Positions 13,151 through 18,765 of a DNA stretch of 18,765 nt are shown piece after piece (within the stretch, counting starts at the first letter, position 1; each line of letters starts with the position of its first letter). Below the pieces are notes generated by a model. That model did no database searches. It saw only the letters and a program-made list of their open reading frames with translations, and had not been told where the DNA came from. The translations under genes were made by a program, and so were the position numbers. Where the stretch lies: contig JAISNZ010000183.1 in assembly GCA_031275955.1 (NCBI GenBank), positions 1-18,765 on the forward strand, in the 5' to 3' direction. Origin of the DNA: Desulfovibrio sp. (GTDB taxonomy: Bacteria > Desulfobacterota > Desulfovibrionia > Desulfovibrionales > Desulfovibrionaceae).

Positions 13151-15541
13151 TTACTTTAGCTCCACAATGGTCATGCCATCGCCGCCGCGATCTTCCGGCG
13201 CCAGGCGAAAGCCCGCGACAGCGGGAAAAGTCCGCAGAAAGGTGTGCAGTTCGCGCCGCAACGCCCCGGTTCCCCGGCCATGCACCACCTCAAGATCAGA
13301 GCGGCCGGCGAGGACGGCCCCGTCAAGAAATTTTTCCAGTTCCCTGACGGCAACATCAGCACGCAAACCCCGCAAGTCAAGATGCAGGGGAAAAGGAACC
13401 GCCGCGGAGTCTCCGCTCCTGAAAAGGCCGCCCGCCGCGGGCGCAATATTCTCCGCCGGAGCGAGATCGGCGGCGTCCGCCCAGAGGGAGACCCCGTCCA
13501 GATCCAGGCGGACCCGTTTTTTGCGCACATCCACTTCCAGCACGGCGCCCACCCGCTTCCAGGGAACATGGCGGAGCCTCTGGCGGATATGGATGGCGGC
13601 GAGATCCAGAGCGGGCGGCGGCCCTTCCCCCGCGGACTCTGCTGTGGGCGCCGCCAGCGGGGAACGCAGGCGGGAAAGTTCTTTGAGGGCCTGTTTGTGG
13701 CTGAGGCGGGCGGCCTTCCATTCCGCGAGGATGTGCCGGGCGTCGGCCTGAATGGAGCGAAAAAGGAGAATCCGCTCCCTGGCGGAGTCCTCGGCAAGGC
13801 GCCGGCGCGTTTCTTCCAGGGCGCGTTTTTCCCGGGCCAGGGCGGCCAGTTCCGTCTCCCGGAGCACCGCCAGGCTGTTGAGGCGATCCACCAGGGCGGA
13901 GGTGTCCTCTCCGCCCAAAAGGAGGTATTGTTCGGCTCTGGCCAGGATTTCTCCGGGCAGGCCGTGTTCGCGGGCCGCAGCCAGAGCCTGGCTGGCCCCC
14001 ACCTGGTCATAGGCCAGACGGAAGAGGGGACGTTTGCTCGCGGGGTCGAAAAGGACCGAAGCCGCTCGCACTCCCTGGGAGGACAGGGCATAGGCCTTGA
14101 GAGCCGGAAAATGGGTGGCGGCGCAGACAAAGGCGCCGCGGGACATGGCGGCGTCCACCACGGCCTGGGCCAGCGCCGCCCCCTGGGAGGGGTCTGTGCC
14201 GGCTCCGAACTCATCCAGAAGGAGCAGGGAGTCCGGGCCCAGGGCGGGCCAGACGCGGGCCAGATGGGCAATCTGGGCCGTGAAGGTGGAGACGTGTTCA
14301 TCCAGGCTCTGCTCGTCGCCAATGAAGGCGTGTATCTGCCCCCAGAGGGGCAGACGGCTGCCCGCTTCCACCGGCGCCGGCAGGGCGCACAGCGTCATCA
14401 GGGCCGTAAGGCCCAGGGTTTTCAGGGCCACGGTCTTGCCGCCGGCGTTGCCGCCGCTGATGACCAGAGCCTGCTTGCCGGGCGGCAGTTCCAGGGTGCC
14501 GGGGACGATTCCGGCCGGATCAGCGGCGGGGAGGGGCGCGTCAGTTTCGCCGCGGGACTGCCGCAGGGCCGCCAGGGCGCGGACAGCCGGGGGGGATGCG
14601 GCCAGGGCCAGCAGGGGATGACGGGCTTCGCGCAGCAGGACGCCTCCGTCCGACTCCAGCAGGACCAGGCGGCCGTCATAGCAGCGGGCCAGGGCGTGGC
14701 GGGCCTTAAGCAGATCCACATCCACCAGGAAATCGCGGCAGGCGTGGATGCCCGGCAGTTCATCCCGGACGAGGCCGGTGAGAAAGACAAAGATCCTGCG
14801 CTCTTCCTCCCGTTCTTCGCGCTTGAGTTCCTGAAGGCGGTTGTTGATCTCCACCAGGAACAGGGGTTCAAAGTAGCAGGTTTCTCCCGTCTGGGAATAA
14901 TAGTGGATGACTCCCTGCAGCCTGCCCTTGAAATTGGTCTTCAGGGGCAGGACATAGCGGTCCGAGGACAGGGTCATGAAGTCGTCCTGCAGATAGTGCA
15001 GGATATTGTATTCCACGGCGAAGTCCCTGACCTTGCGGATGCACTGCTGGTGCAGGCGGCGCAGCTCGCCCCGGACCAGGGACAATTCCGGCGAAGCCTC
15101 GTCGCGCAGGAAGGCTTCCTCGGACAGGCAGCGGGACAGGCCGGAAAGGCTCCGGACCGGCAGGGGCAGCTCCCGGCAGCGATCCAGCCAGAGAGGCCAG
15201 GCGTTTTCCCGTTCCCCGGCCAGGCAATCACGGCGCAGTTTGTCGGCCTGGACAAGCATGCGGCGCAATTCCCAGAGTCCTTCCAGGTCAAGGACGGAGG
15301 AAGGGCGCTGAGTATAGCGCAACAAATCATCCAGGGAGGCGAAGGGCAGGAGGACGCACTCGCTCCTTTGCGCCCAGAGGCGGCCTTGCTCGAAGAGGGC
15401 CGCCTGCAGCCGGATTTCCTCCGGATCGTTCCGGGGCCGCAGGGCCAGACAGGCCTGGCGGCCGGGCTCCGAAACGGCGAATCCGGCCAGATAGTCCAGC
15501 ACCTTCGGCAGTTCAAGGGCGGAAATCGCGTGCATATCCAT
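13151..15541 (-). CDS. mutS2: Endonuclease MutS2
   Basis: The 796-residue MutS homologue lacks the mismatch-recognition domain. MutS2 proteins act on recombination intermediates or, in Firmicutes, on collided ribosomes. The clamp/core segment is N-terminal. The ATPase has Walker A SGGNAGGKT (362-370; the family usually has GPNTGGKT, so the Pro is missing) and Walker B LLLLDEFGAGTDPSQGAAL (439-457). A charged coiled coil spans about 555-625. The C-terminal Smr nuclease domain has LDLRGLRADVAVRELEKFLD (721-740) and HGRGTGALRRELH (754-766). The start at ATG 15541 is provisional; a second ATG two codons later is possible and neither has a clear Shine-Dalgarno. It lies between yqeY and dnaG, inside what is in other bacteria the rpsU-dnaG-rpoD operon. 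Confidence 0.95.
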   Translation of the reverse strand: MDMHAISALELPKVLDYLAGFAVSEPGRQACLALRPRNDPEEIRLQAALFEQGRLWAQRSECVLLPFASLDDLLRYTQRPSSVLDLEGLWELRRMLVQADKLRRDCLAGERENAWPLWLDRCRELPLPVRSLSGLSRCLSEEAFLRDEASPELSLVRGELRRLHQQCIRKVRDFAVEYNILHYLQDDFMTLSSDRYVLPLKTNFKGRLQGVIHYYSQTGETCYFEPLFLVEINNRLQELKREEREEERRIFVFLTGLVRDELPGIHACRDFLVDVDLLKARHALARCYDGRLVLLESDGGVLLREARHPLLALAASPPAVRALAALRQSRGETDAPLPAADPAGIVPGTLELPPGKQALVISGGNAGGKTVALKTLGLTALMTLCALPAPVEAGSRLPLWGQIHAFIGDEQSLDEHVSTFTAQIAHLARVWPALGPDSLLLLDEFGAGTDPSQGAALAQAVVDAAMSRGAFVCAATHFPALKAYALSSQGVRAASVLFDPASKRPLFRLAYDQVGASQALAAAREHGLPGEILARAEQYLLLGGEDTSALVDRLNSLAVLRETELAALAREKRALEETRRRLAEDSARERILLFRSIQADARHILAEWKAARLSHKQALKELSRLRSPLAAPTAESAGEGPPPALDLAAIHIRQRLRHVPWKRVGAVLEVDVRKKRVRLDLDGVSLWADAADLAPAENIAPAAGGLFRSGDSAAVPFPLHLDLRGLRADVAVRELEKFLDGAVLAGRSDLEVVHGRGTGALRRELHTFLRTFPAVAGFRLAPEDRGGDGMTIVELK

Positions 15542-15560
15542 GGGACGTCCGGAATGGCGG

Positions 15561-15588
15561 CCAGACCCGCGGGAATTACAGGGTCTGG
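15561..15588 (-). repeat. Inverted repeat spanning the yqeY stop codon
   Basis: CCAGACCC (15561-15568) and GGGTCTGG (15581-15588) form a perfect 8-bp inverted repeat with a 12-nt loop. The loop contains the yqeY stop codon (15576-15578). No T tract follows on either strand, so it is not a standard terminator. It may be an RNA processing or stability hairpin between yqeY and mutS2. Confidence 0.55.
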
Positions 15589-16025
15589 AGGACGGCCTTC
15601 ACGGCGGCGCTGGCCGCCTTTCCGTCCAGACGGGCCTTGTGGGCGGCGGTCAGGCGCTGCATCACCCTGCCCATGTCTCTCATTCCCGAGGCGTTGACCG
15701 CGGCGACGGCCGCCCTGACGGCTTCAACCAGATCTTCCCCTTCCAGGGGCTTGGGCAGGTAAGAACGGAGAATGGCGTGTTCGGCGGATTCCTTGTCCGC
15801 AAGATCCTGGCGTCCGGCGAGGCGGAACTGCTCCGTGGAATCCTGGCGCTGTTTGCATTGCCGGGCGATGACGGTCAGAATGTCCTCGTCCGTGGGCGGG
15901 CGCAGATGCTCCACCTGAAAGTTCTTGAGCGCCGTCTTGAGCAGGCGCAAGACCCCAAGGCGCAGGACGTCCCTGGCCTTGTAGGCGGCGACATAATCCT
16001 GTTCCAGTTGTTCCGCAAGGTTCAT
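15576..16025 (-). CDS. yqeY: GatB/YqeY domain-containing protein
   Basis: A 149-residue stand-alone YqeY protein related to the C-terminal tail domain of the GatB amidotransferase subunit. Its exact role is unknown; a link to tRNA or translation is assumed from the domain. Conserved features are the N-terminal amphipathic helix (MNLAEQLEQDYVAAYKARD), the segment RLGVLRLLKTALKN, GRQDLADKESAEHAILRSYLP (about 70-90) and MRDMGRVM. The start at ATG 16025 gives the normal family length; the frame stays open about 300 nt further upstream, but that extension is low-complexity and Arg/Pro-rich and does not look coding. It is downstream of rpsU and 34 nt before mutS2. rpsU next to yqeY is a common pairing. 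Confidence 0.93.
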   Translation of the reverse strand: MNLAEQLEQDYVAAYKARDVLRLGVLRLLKTALKNFQVEHLRPPTDEDILTVIARQCKQRQDSTEQFRLAGRQDLADKESAEHAILRSYLPKPLEGEDLVEAVRAAVAAVNASGMRDMGRVMQRLTAAHKARLDGKAASAAVKAVLQTL

Positions 16026-16192
16026 GGCGTCAGGGCAGGCAGGAGTTGGGGAATGGCGGAGCGGGATCTTGCGGGACAGGAGCCGGAGCGGAGGCAGGGG
16101 AACAGGGGTCTCTTCGCTCCGAAGGGGTCTGCTCGCGAATCCCCGCCGGGGCAAGCGGCGGATCAGGGAGAATCCTGATTTTCGGGAGAAAG

Positions 16193-16212
16193 AAGGGGGC
16201 AGAGGCCCCCTT
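16193..16212 (-). terminator. Terminator-like hairpin downstream of rpsU
   Basis: AAGGGGGC (16193-16200) pairs with GCCCCCTT (16205-16212), an 8-bp perfect stem with a 4-nt loop. On the minus strand it is followed by CTTTCTCCC, a weak pyrimidine/T-rich tail. It could end or reduce transcription from rpsU before yqeY, or be a partial terminator tuning the ratio of the two products. Confidence 0.4.
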
Positions 16213-16322
16213 CCTTCGACTTTGTCCGCGCAATCACGGATATCTTTCCTTCGCGCCCGGCCCTTGCGTATTTCCGAAGGAAAAGATCCCGGATGCTGCC
16301 GCTCAAGATAATCTTCTGAATT

Positions 16323-16360
16323 CACCGCCGCTCCCGAAAAAACGGGAGCGCGCGGTTTTC
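16323..16360 (+). terminator. Strong terminator-like hairpin, T tract on the plus strand
   Basis: ACCGC-CGCTCCCG (16323-16335) pairs with CGGGAGCG-C-GCGGT (16342-16355), a 13-bp stem with one bulged C and an AAAAAA loop, followed on the plus strand by TTTTCTGTTT. The T tract is therefore oriented for plus-strand transcripts, although both flanking genes are on the minus strand. On the minus strand the loop is all T and no T tract follows. Confidence 0.5.
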
Positions 16361-16396
16361 TGTTTGTTCCCGCATGCTGGTTACGGACAATACCCT

Positions 16397-16600
16397 CTAC
16401 GCCATGCTCAACTTTCTGATTTTCTTCATCAGCCGTTTGCGGGCGGCGGCCTTTTTCTTCTTGCGCATGACGCTGGGTTTTTCATAGTGCTGGCGTTTTT
16501 TCATTTCTGAAAGAATGCCGGCCTTTTCCACCTGCTTCTTGAAGCGGCGAAGCGCGATGTCAAAGCTGTATTCGTTCTCGTTCAGGTAGACCCCTGGCAA
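16397..16600 (-). CDS. rpsU: Small ribosomal subunit protein bS21
   Basis: A 67-residue basic ribosomal protein that helps mRNA engagement by the 30S subunit. The sequence after the start, PGVYLNENEYSFDIALRRFK, then KKQVEKAGILSEMKKRQHYE and KPSVMRKKKKAAARKR, is clearly bS21. No ATG exists at the family's normal N-terminus; the codon there is TTG at 16600-16598, preceded by a G-rich stretch containing GGGGGTGAGG. The nearest in-frame ATG (16714) would add 38 non-conserved residues, so I take TTG as the start. It heads the macromolecular-synthesis cluster, with yqeY, mutS2, dnaG and rpoD downstream. A rare start codon on bS21 may limit its translation. Confidence 0.92.
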   Translation of the reverse strand: MPGVYLNENEYSFDIALRRFKKQVEKAGILSEMKKRQHYEKPSVMRKKKKAAARKRLMKKIRKLSMA

Positions 16601-16669
16601 AAACCTCACCCCCTTTCGCGGCGCTGCCAGATGGGCGCCACTCAGGCGCGGCCATTCGGGCAAAAAATA

Positions 16670-16698
16670 CGCATATTCGATTTCGGCAAAAAAGGCAA
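16670..16698 (-). promoter_or_regulatory. Weak candidate promoter of rpsU
   Basis: On the minus strand, TTGCCT (16698-16693) and TATGCG (16675-16670) are separated by 17 nt, about 70 nt upstream of the TTG start. The -10 match is poor (3/6), but this is the most AT-rich stretch in the gap. Confidence 0.25.
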
Positions 16699-16726
16699 GC
16701 GTTCTGCCGGACAAACTGGATTTTCT

Positions 16727-16890
16727 TTGAGGGGGCTTTGCCCCTCAAACTCCTTTGGCATCCTGACAGGATGCCTTCGCCCTCACGGACGTTCGGGACG
16801 AACGACCCTGCGCCCCCGCTCCCTGCCGCCAGGGAATCCGCAATGAAGGGTCCGGGGGGAAGGTTTCCCCCCCGGCGGGGTCCGGGGCCG
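16727..16890. repeat. Cluster of G/C-run inverted repeats upstream of rpsU
   Basis: Several compact palindromes lie together: GAGGGG/CCCCTC around GCTTTG (about 16729-16746), CATCCTG/CAGGATG (about 16759-16774), and GGGGGGAA/TTCCCCCC (about 16856-16874) flanked by GGGTCC and GGGGTCC. This looks like dispersed intergenic repeat material rather than coding sequence. None carries a T tract typical of a terminator, though one could end the HU/membrane-protein transcript. Whether copies exist elsewhere cannot be judged from this window. Confidence 0.4.
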
Positions 16891-16914
16891 GAGCCCAGGC
16901 TCAGCAGGCCTTCC

Positions 16915-17088
16915 CTAGTGGTCGCCCTTGCGCAGATCCCGGAGGGATTTCAGGATCACAAAACCCAGGCCGGCGCCGATCACGAAAAGAGCGGCGTAGA
17001 AGGCCCCGAAAAAAATGGCGTGATCCGGCAAAAACCAGGGAATATCCTGAGGCAGACAGCTATGGAGGGTTTCTCCGAAACGGATCAT
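16915..17088 (-). CDS. Small single-span membrane protein, function unknown
   Basis: A 57-residue ORF from ATG 17088 to TAG 16915-16917. It has a polar N-terminus (MIRFGETLHSCLPQDIPWFL), one hydrophobic span (about residues 25-46, IFFGAFYAALFVIGAGLGF...) and a basic, charged C-terminus (KSLRDLRKGDH). By the positive-inside rule the C-terminus would be cytoplasmic. It begins 9 nt after the stop of the HU gene on the same strand, so it is probably co-transcribed. Support for it being real: a clean hydrophobic/charged pattern, an ATG start and tight spacing. Against: no clear Shine-Dalgarno. I do not recognise a family. Size and topology resemble small accessory subunits of membrane complexes, but that is only a resemblance. 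Confidence 0.72.
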   Translation of the reverse strand: MIRFGETLHSCLPQDIPWFLPDHAIFFGAFYAALFVIGAGLGFVILKSLRDLRKGDH

Positions 17089-17097
17089 GGGCAAAAC

Positions 17098-17370
17098 CTA
17101 TTTCACGGTATCTTTAAGAGTTTTCCCCACCCGGAATTTCACGACCTTGGTGGCCGGGATTTTAATCACTTCGCCGGTGCGGGGGTTGCGTCCCTTGCGT
17201 TCCTTGCGGCTCTCCACGGCAAAGGTGCCGAAGCCGGTCAACGTCAATCTTCCTTCCTTCACCAGTTGATCCTGCACGGAGACCAGAAAGGCGCTCAGCG
17301 CCTTTTCCGAGGCAACCTTCGTCAAACCGGCCTTTGCCGCGATTGTGTCAACCAAATCGGCCTTTGTCAT
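17098..17370 (-). CDS. hup: HU family DNA-binding protein
   Basis: A 90-residue nucleoid protein that bends DNA as a dimer. The N-terminal helices MTKADLVDTIAAKAGLTKV are typical. The core GFGTFAVESRKERKGRNPRT (46-65) carries the DNA-intercalating Pro63 in GRNPRTGE, and the C-terminal FRVGKTLKDTV is conserved. The start at ATG 17370 is fixed by a strong GGAGGAAGG and normal family length; an earlier in-frame ATG adds a non-conserved N-terminus. It lies downstream of the rsmA terminator, so it probably has its own promoter between 17371 and 17431, although I could not identify a convincing one. HU versus IHF cannot be fully separated here, but the sequence is HU-like. A small membrane-protein gene follows 9 nt later. 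Confidence 0.94.
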   Translation of the reverse strand: MTKADLVDTIAAKAGLTKVASEKALSAFLVSVQDQLVKEGRLTLTGFGTFAVESRKERKGRNPRTGEVIKIPATKVVKFRVGKTLKDTVK

Positions 17371-17431
17371 ACCTTCCTCCTGCGAAATTCCGGATGGGTT
17401 ACGGTGAAGGGGGCAAGCGAACCAGGGATGC

Positions 17432-17458
17432 AAAAAACGCGAAGAAGGGGGTTCTTCG
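17432..17458 (-). terminator. Intrinsic terminator of rsmA
   Basis: On the minus strand, CGAAGAA (17458-17452) pairs perfectly with TTCTTCG (17446-17440) around a CCCCC loop, followed by CG and six T residues (17437-17432). It lies about 50 nt after the rsmA stop codon and separates that transcript from the HU gene. Confidence 0.8.
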
Positions 17459-17507
17459 TCCACGGTTATACTGACAGCCTATGCAAAACATATTTTGCCC
17501 GTTGCCG

Positions 17508-18326
17508 TCAATCCCTCCGGCAAAAAATCCCTGTCCCGGCGAGGAGATGAAAGGCTTCCACCGGCAGGGCCTCGGGACGCAGGCGGGGATCGATGCCGAG
17601 ATCCTCCAGCAGGCGCGCCTCGCCTCCGGCGGCGCGGATGGTCGTGCCGAGCTGCTTGCGCCGGTTCTGAAAACACAGCCGGAGGGTCCGGGCAAGGGCG
17701 GCGGGGGAAAAGGGGCGCGGGGCGCGGGGAGAAAGGGACAACACGGCTGAATCCACTTTGGGCCTGGGGAAAAAAACCTGGGGCGGCACGAAGAATTCCA
17801 GGCGGGGGACGGTAAAGCTCTGGACCCAGACGGATAGGGCTCCATAGGCGGCCTTTCCCGGTCCGGCGGCCAGGCGGAGCCCCACCTCCTTCTGGACCAT
17901 GAAGACCGCCCCGGCAAAACCGGGAGACCGGCTGACCAGTTCCCAGATCAGGGGCGAGGCCACATTGTAGGGCAGGTTGCCCAAAAATTTCCAGGGATCG
18001 GAAAACCGCTCCCAGGCAAAGGCCAAGGCGTCGGCCAGGATGACGGAGACCCGCCCCTTGTCCATCCGTTCTCTGGCCCAGTAGGCGTCCTTTTCCAGGA
18101 GGACAAAGCGGGCCGGGTTGCGCTCGCGCACAATTTCCGTCAGGGCGCCGGCCCCCGGACCTATTTCCAGAACGCTGTCCTTCGGGCCGATGTCCAGGGC
18201 GCGGACAATCTTGCGGGCAATGTTCGCGTCCTTGAGAAAGTGCTGTCCCAGGGATTTCCGGGGCCGGGGAGACGCGCCGGCCCGGCGCGGATTATGGACG
18301 CGGCTGTAGCTGTAGTCCGGCTTCAT
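17508..18326 (-). CDS. rsmA: 16S rRNA (adenine1518-N6/adenine1519-N6)-dimethyltransferase
   Basis: The 272-residue KsgA/RsmA enzyme dimethylates two adjacent adenines in helix 45 of 16S rRNA with SAM. Motifs are KSLGQHFL (24-31), SAM motif I VLEIGPGAGALT (52-63), motif IV GNLPYNVASPLI (116-127, the NLPY catalytic loop), MVQKEVGLRL (143-152), FFPRPKVDSAVL (185-196) and NRRKQL (221-226). The N-terminal 20 residues are a basic, Pro-rich extension. The start at ATG 18326 has GGGAAGA close upstream and overlaps the stop codon of the upstream glycosyltransferase-like gene by 4 nt (ATGA), suggesting translational coupling. A clear terminator follows at 17432-17458. Confidence 0.96.
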   Translation of the reverse strand: MKPDYSYSRVHNPRRAGASPRPRKSLGQHFLKDANIARKIVRALDIGPKDSVLEIGPGAGALTEIVRERNPARFVLLEKDAYWARERMDKGRVSVILADALAFAWERFSDPWKFLGNLPYNVASPLIWELVSRSPGFAGAVFMVQKEVGLRLAAGPGKAAYGALSVWVQSFTVPRLEFFVPPQVFFPRPKVDSAVLSLSPRAPRPFSPAALARTLRLCFQNRRKQLGTTIRAAGGEARLLEDLGIDPRLRPEALPVEAFHLLAGTGIFCRRD

Positions 18327-18733
18327 GGTCTTCCCGGCAGACGGCGTTTCAGCTCCAGCAGGAGGCGCCGCCGGAGCAGAGGATTGACCAGGAGGAGCAG
18401 GGGCGCCTCGGCCGCGGCGGTCCAGGCCTGGGACAGGGCCTCACGGCGGCGGCCCAGGGAGAGCAGCGCCCCTGCCGCCCGCAGCCGGGCGGCCTGGCGG
18501 GAAGCGGGGGGAAAGCCGGGAATATCCAGCATGGCCAGGGCCAGCCGGTAGTTGTCCCTGGCTCGGAGTTCGCCCTGCCGCGCGTCCCTGCTGGTCTGGC
18601 CCGGATGGATCCGAATCCGGGCCAGGGGCGCGGACAGGCTTGCCGCCCGGCATCCCCGGCGCAGGAGGGCGATCCACAGGGCTTCGTCCTGGGCATAGGG
18701 AAAATCCTCCGGATAGCCGCCGGCTTCCCGCAC
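18323..18733 (-). CDS. C-terminal part of a family 2-like glycosyltransferase (partial or interrupted)
   Basis: The frame encodes AVREAGGYPEDFPYAQDEAL, then WIALLRRG..., the pattern seen after the catalytic core in GT2 enzymes (R..GGY.E.F..A.D..LW..L, including the ED/QD acidic site near the acceptor). It ends with an Ala/Leu/Arg-rich helical tail (AARLRAAGALLSLGRRREAL). The nucleotide-sugar-binding N-terminal half is missing. In-frame codons continue upstream to 18754 (LLHHSRA), then TAA at 18755-18757 closes the frame 8 nt from the window edge. GTG 18733 is the only conventional start and lacks a Shine-Dalgarno, so this is probably a frameshifted or truncated gene rather than a complete one. 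It overlaps rsmA by 4 nt. Confidence 0.55.
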   Translation of the reverse strand: MREAGGYPEDFPYAQDEALWIALLRRGCRAASLSAPLARIRIHPGQTSRDARQGELRARDNYRLALAMLDIPGFPPASRQAARLRAAGALLSLGRRREALSQAWTAAAEAPLLLLVNPLLRRRLLLELKRRLPGRP

Positions 18734-18765
18734 GGCGCGGGAATGATGAAGTAATTAACTGATGT

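Larger units (their letters stand above)
16026..16396. other. Hairpin-rich gap between rpsU and yqeY
   Basis: No gene was recognised in 371 nt. Inverted repeats visible are CGGAGCG/CGCTCCG flanking 16087-16124, ATCAGG/CCTGAT (16162-16179), AAGGGGGC/GCCCCCTT (16193-16212) and the terminator-like structure at 16323-16360. Open frames here are Arg/Gly/Pro-rich and lack ribosome binding sites. The gap may hold terminators or processing sites that decouple rpsU from yqeY, or small dispersed repeats. Confidence 0.5.

Noticed and set aside
13244..15697. An 817-codon plus-strand open frame opposite mutS2
   Set aside because: Antisense shadow of MutS2, Gly/Gln-rich, no ribosome binding site or domain.
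16026..16325. N-terminal extension of YqeY by 100 residues
   Set aside because: The extension is Arg/Pro-rich, not conserved in the family, and runs through several hairpins; ATG 16025 gives the standard length.
16722..16890. Possible CRISPR or tandem repeat array suggested by repeated G/C runs
   Set aside because: The units differ in sequence and spacing and are separate palindromes, not direct repeats with uniform spacers.
17465..17520. TATAAC/TTGACG elements on the minus strand as the HU promoter
   Set aside because: Spacing between usable -35 and -10 elements is wrong, and a transcript starting there would meet the rsmA terminator before reaching HU.
16738..17550. A 270-codon plus-strand open frame opposite HU and the small membrane protein
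   Set aside because: Antisense to HU, with no recognisable domain and no ribosome binding site.

Overview
The window looks like a GC-rich chromosomal segment from a sulfate-reducer-type deltaproteobacterium, family Desulfovibrionaceae. Three things point there: the shikimate pathway entry by ADH synthase plus 3-dehydroquinate synthase II, a MucR/Ros zinc-finger regulator, and the gene order rpsU-yqeY-mutS2-dnaG-rpoD. The family assignment is inferred from gene content and protein character, not from a database match. I saw no tRNA, rRNA, CRISPR array or insertion sequence.

Left edge (1-715, minus strand): the N-terminal 238 residues of a DotC-like lipoprotein of an I-type/Dot-Icm-type type IV secretion system, running off the window. 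It is divergent from the next block.

Aromatic block (735-7791, plus strand): a sigma70-like promoter drives a short leader with a 41-codon ORF packed with Phe, Trp and Tyr codons, followed by an intrinsic terminator. This is the architecture of a ribosome-mediated transcription attenuator. Seven tightly spaced genes follow: ADH synthase (aroA'), DHQ synthase II (aroB'), chorismate mutase/prephenate dehydratase (pheA), prephenate dehydrogenase (tyrA), EPSP synthase (aroA), shikimate kinase (aroK) and chorismate synthase (aroC). Together they cover entry into the pathway, its last three common steps, and the Phe and Tyr branches. Dehydroquinate dehydratase, shikimate dehydrogenase and all trp genes are absent from the window.

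Middle (7792-9552, minus strand): a MucR/Ros-family regulator convergent with aroC, then a D-2-hydroxyacid (glycerate/hydroxypyruvate-type) dehydrogenase.

Macromolecular-synthesis block (9639-16600, minus strand; transcribed rpsU -> yqeY -> mutS2 -> dnaG -> rpoD): the familiar rpsU-dnaG-rpoD operon with yqeY and mutS2 inserted. The last three genes are overlapping or separated by 1 nt. rpsU appears to start at TTG. The rpsU-yqeY gap is unusually rich in hairpins.

Right end (16915-18765, minus strand): an unrecognised 57-residue single-span membrane protein just after an HU-family gene, then rsmA/ksgA with a clear terminator, and finally the C-terminal part of a glycosyltransferase that overlaps rsmA by 4 nt and whose frame is closed by a stop codon near the window edge.

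The most noteworthy item is the aromatic leader-peptide attenuator at 735-972. Next are the missing canonical catalytic His in TyrA, the DotC fragment beside a housekeeping operon, and the short membrane-protein gene behind HU.
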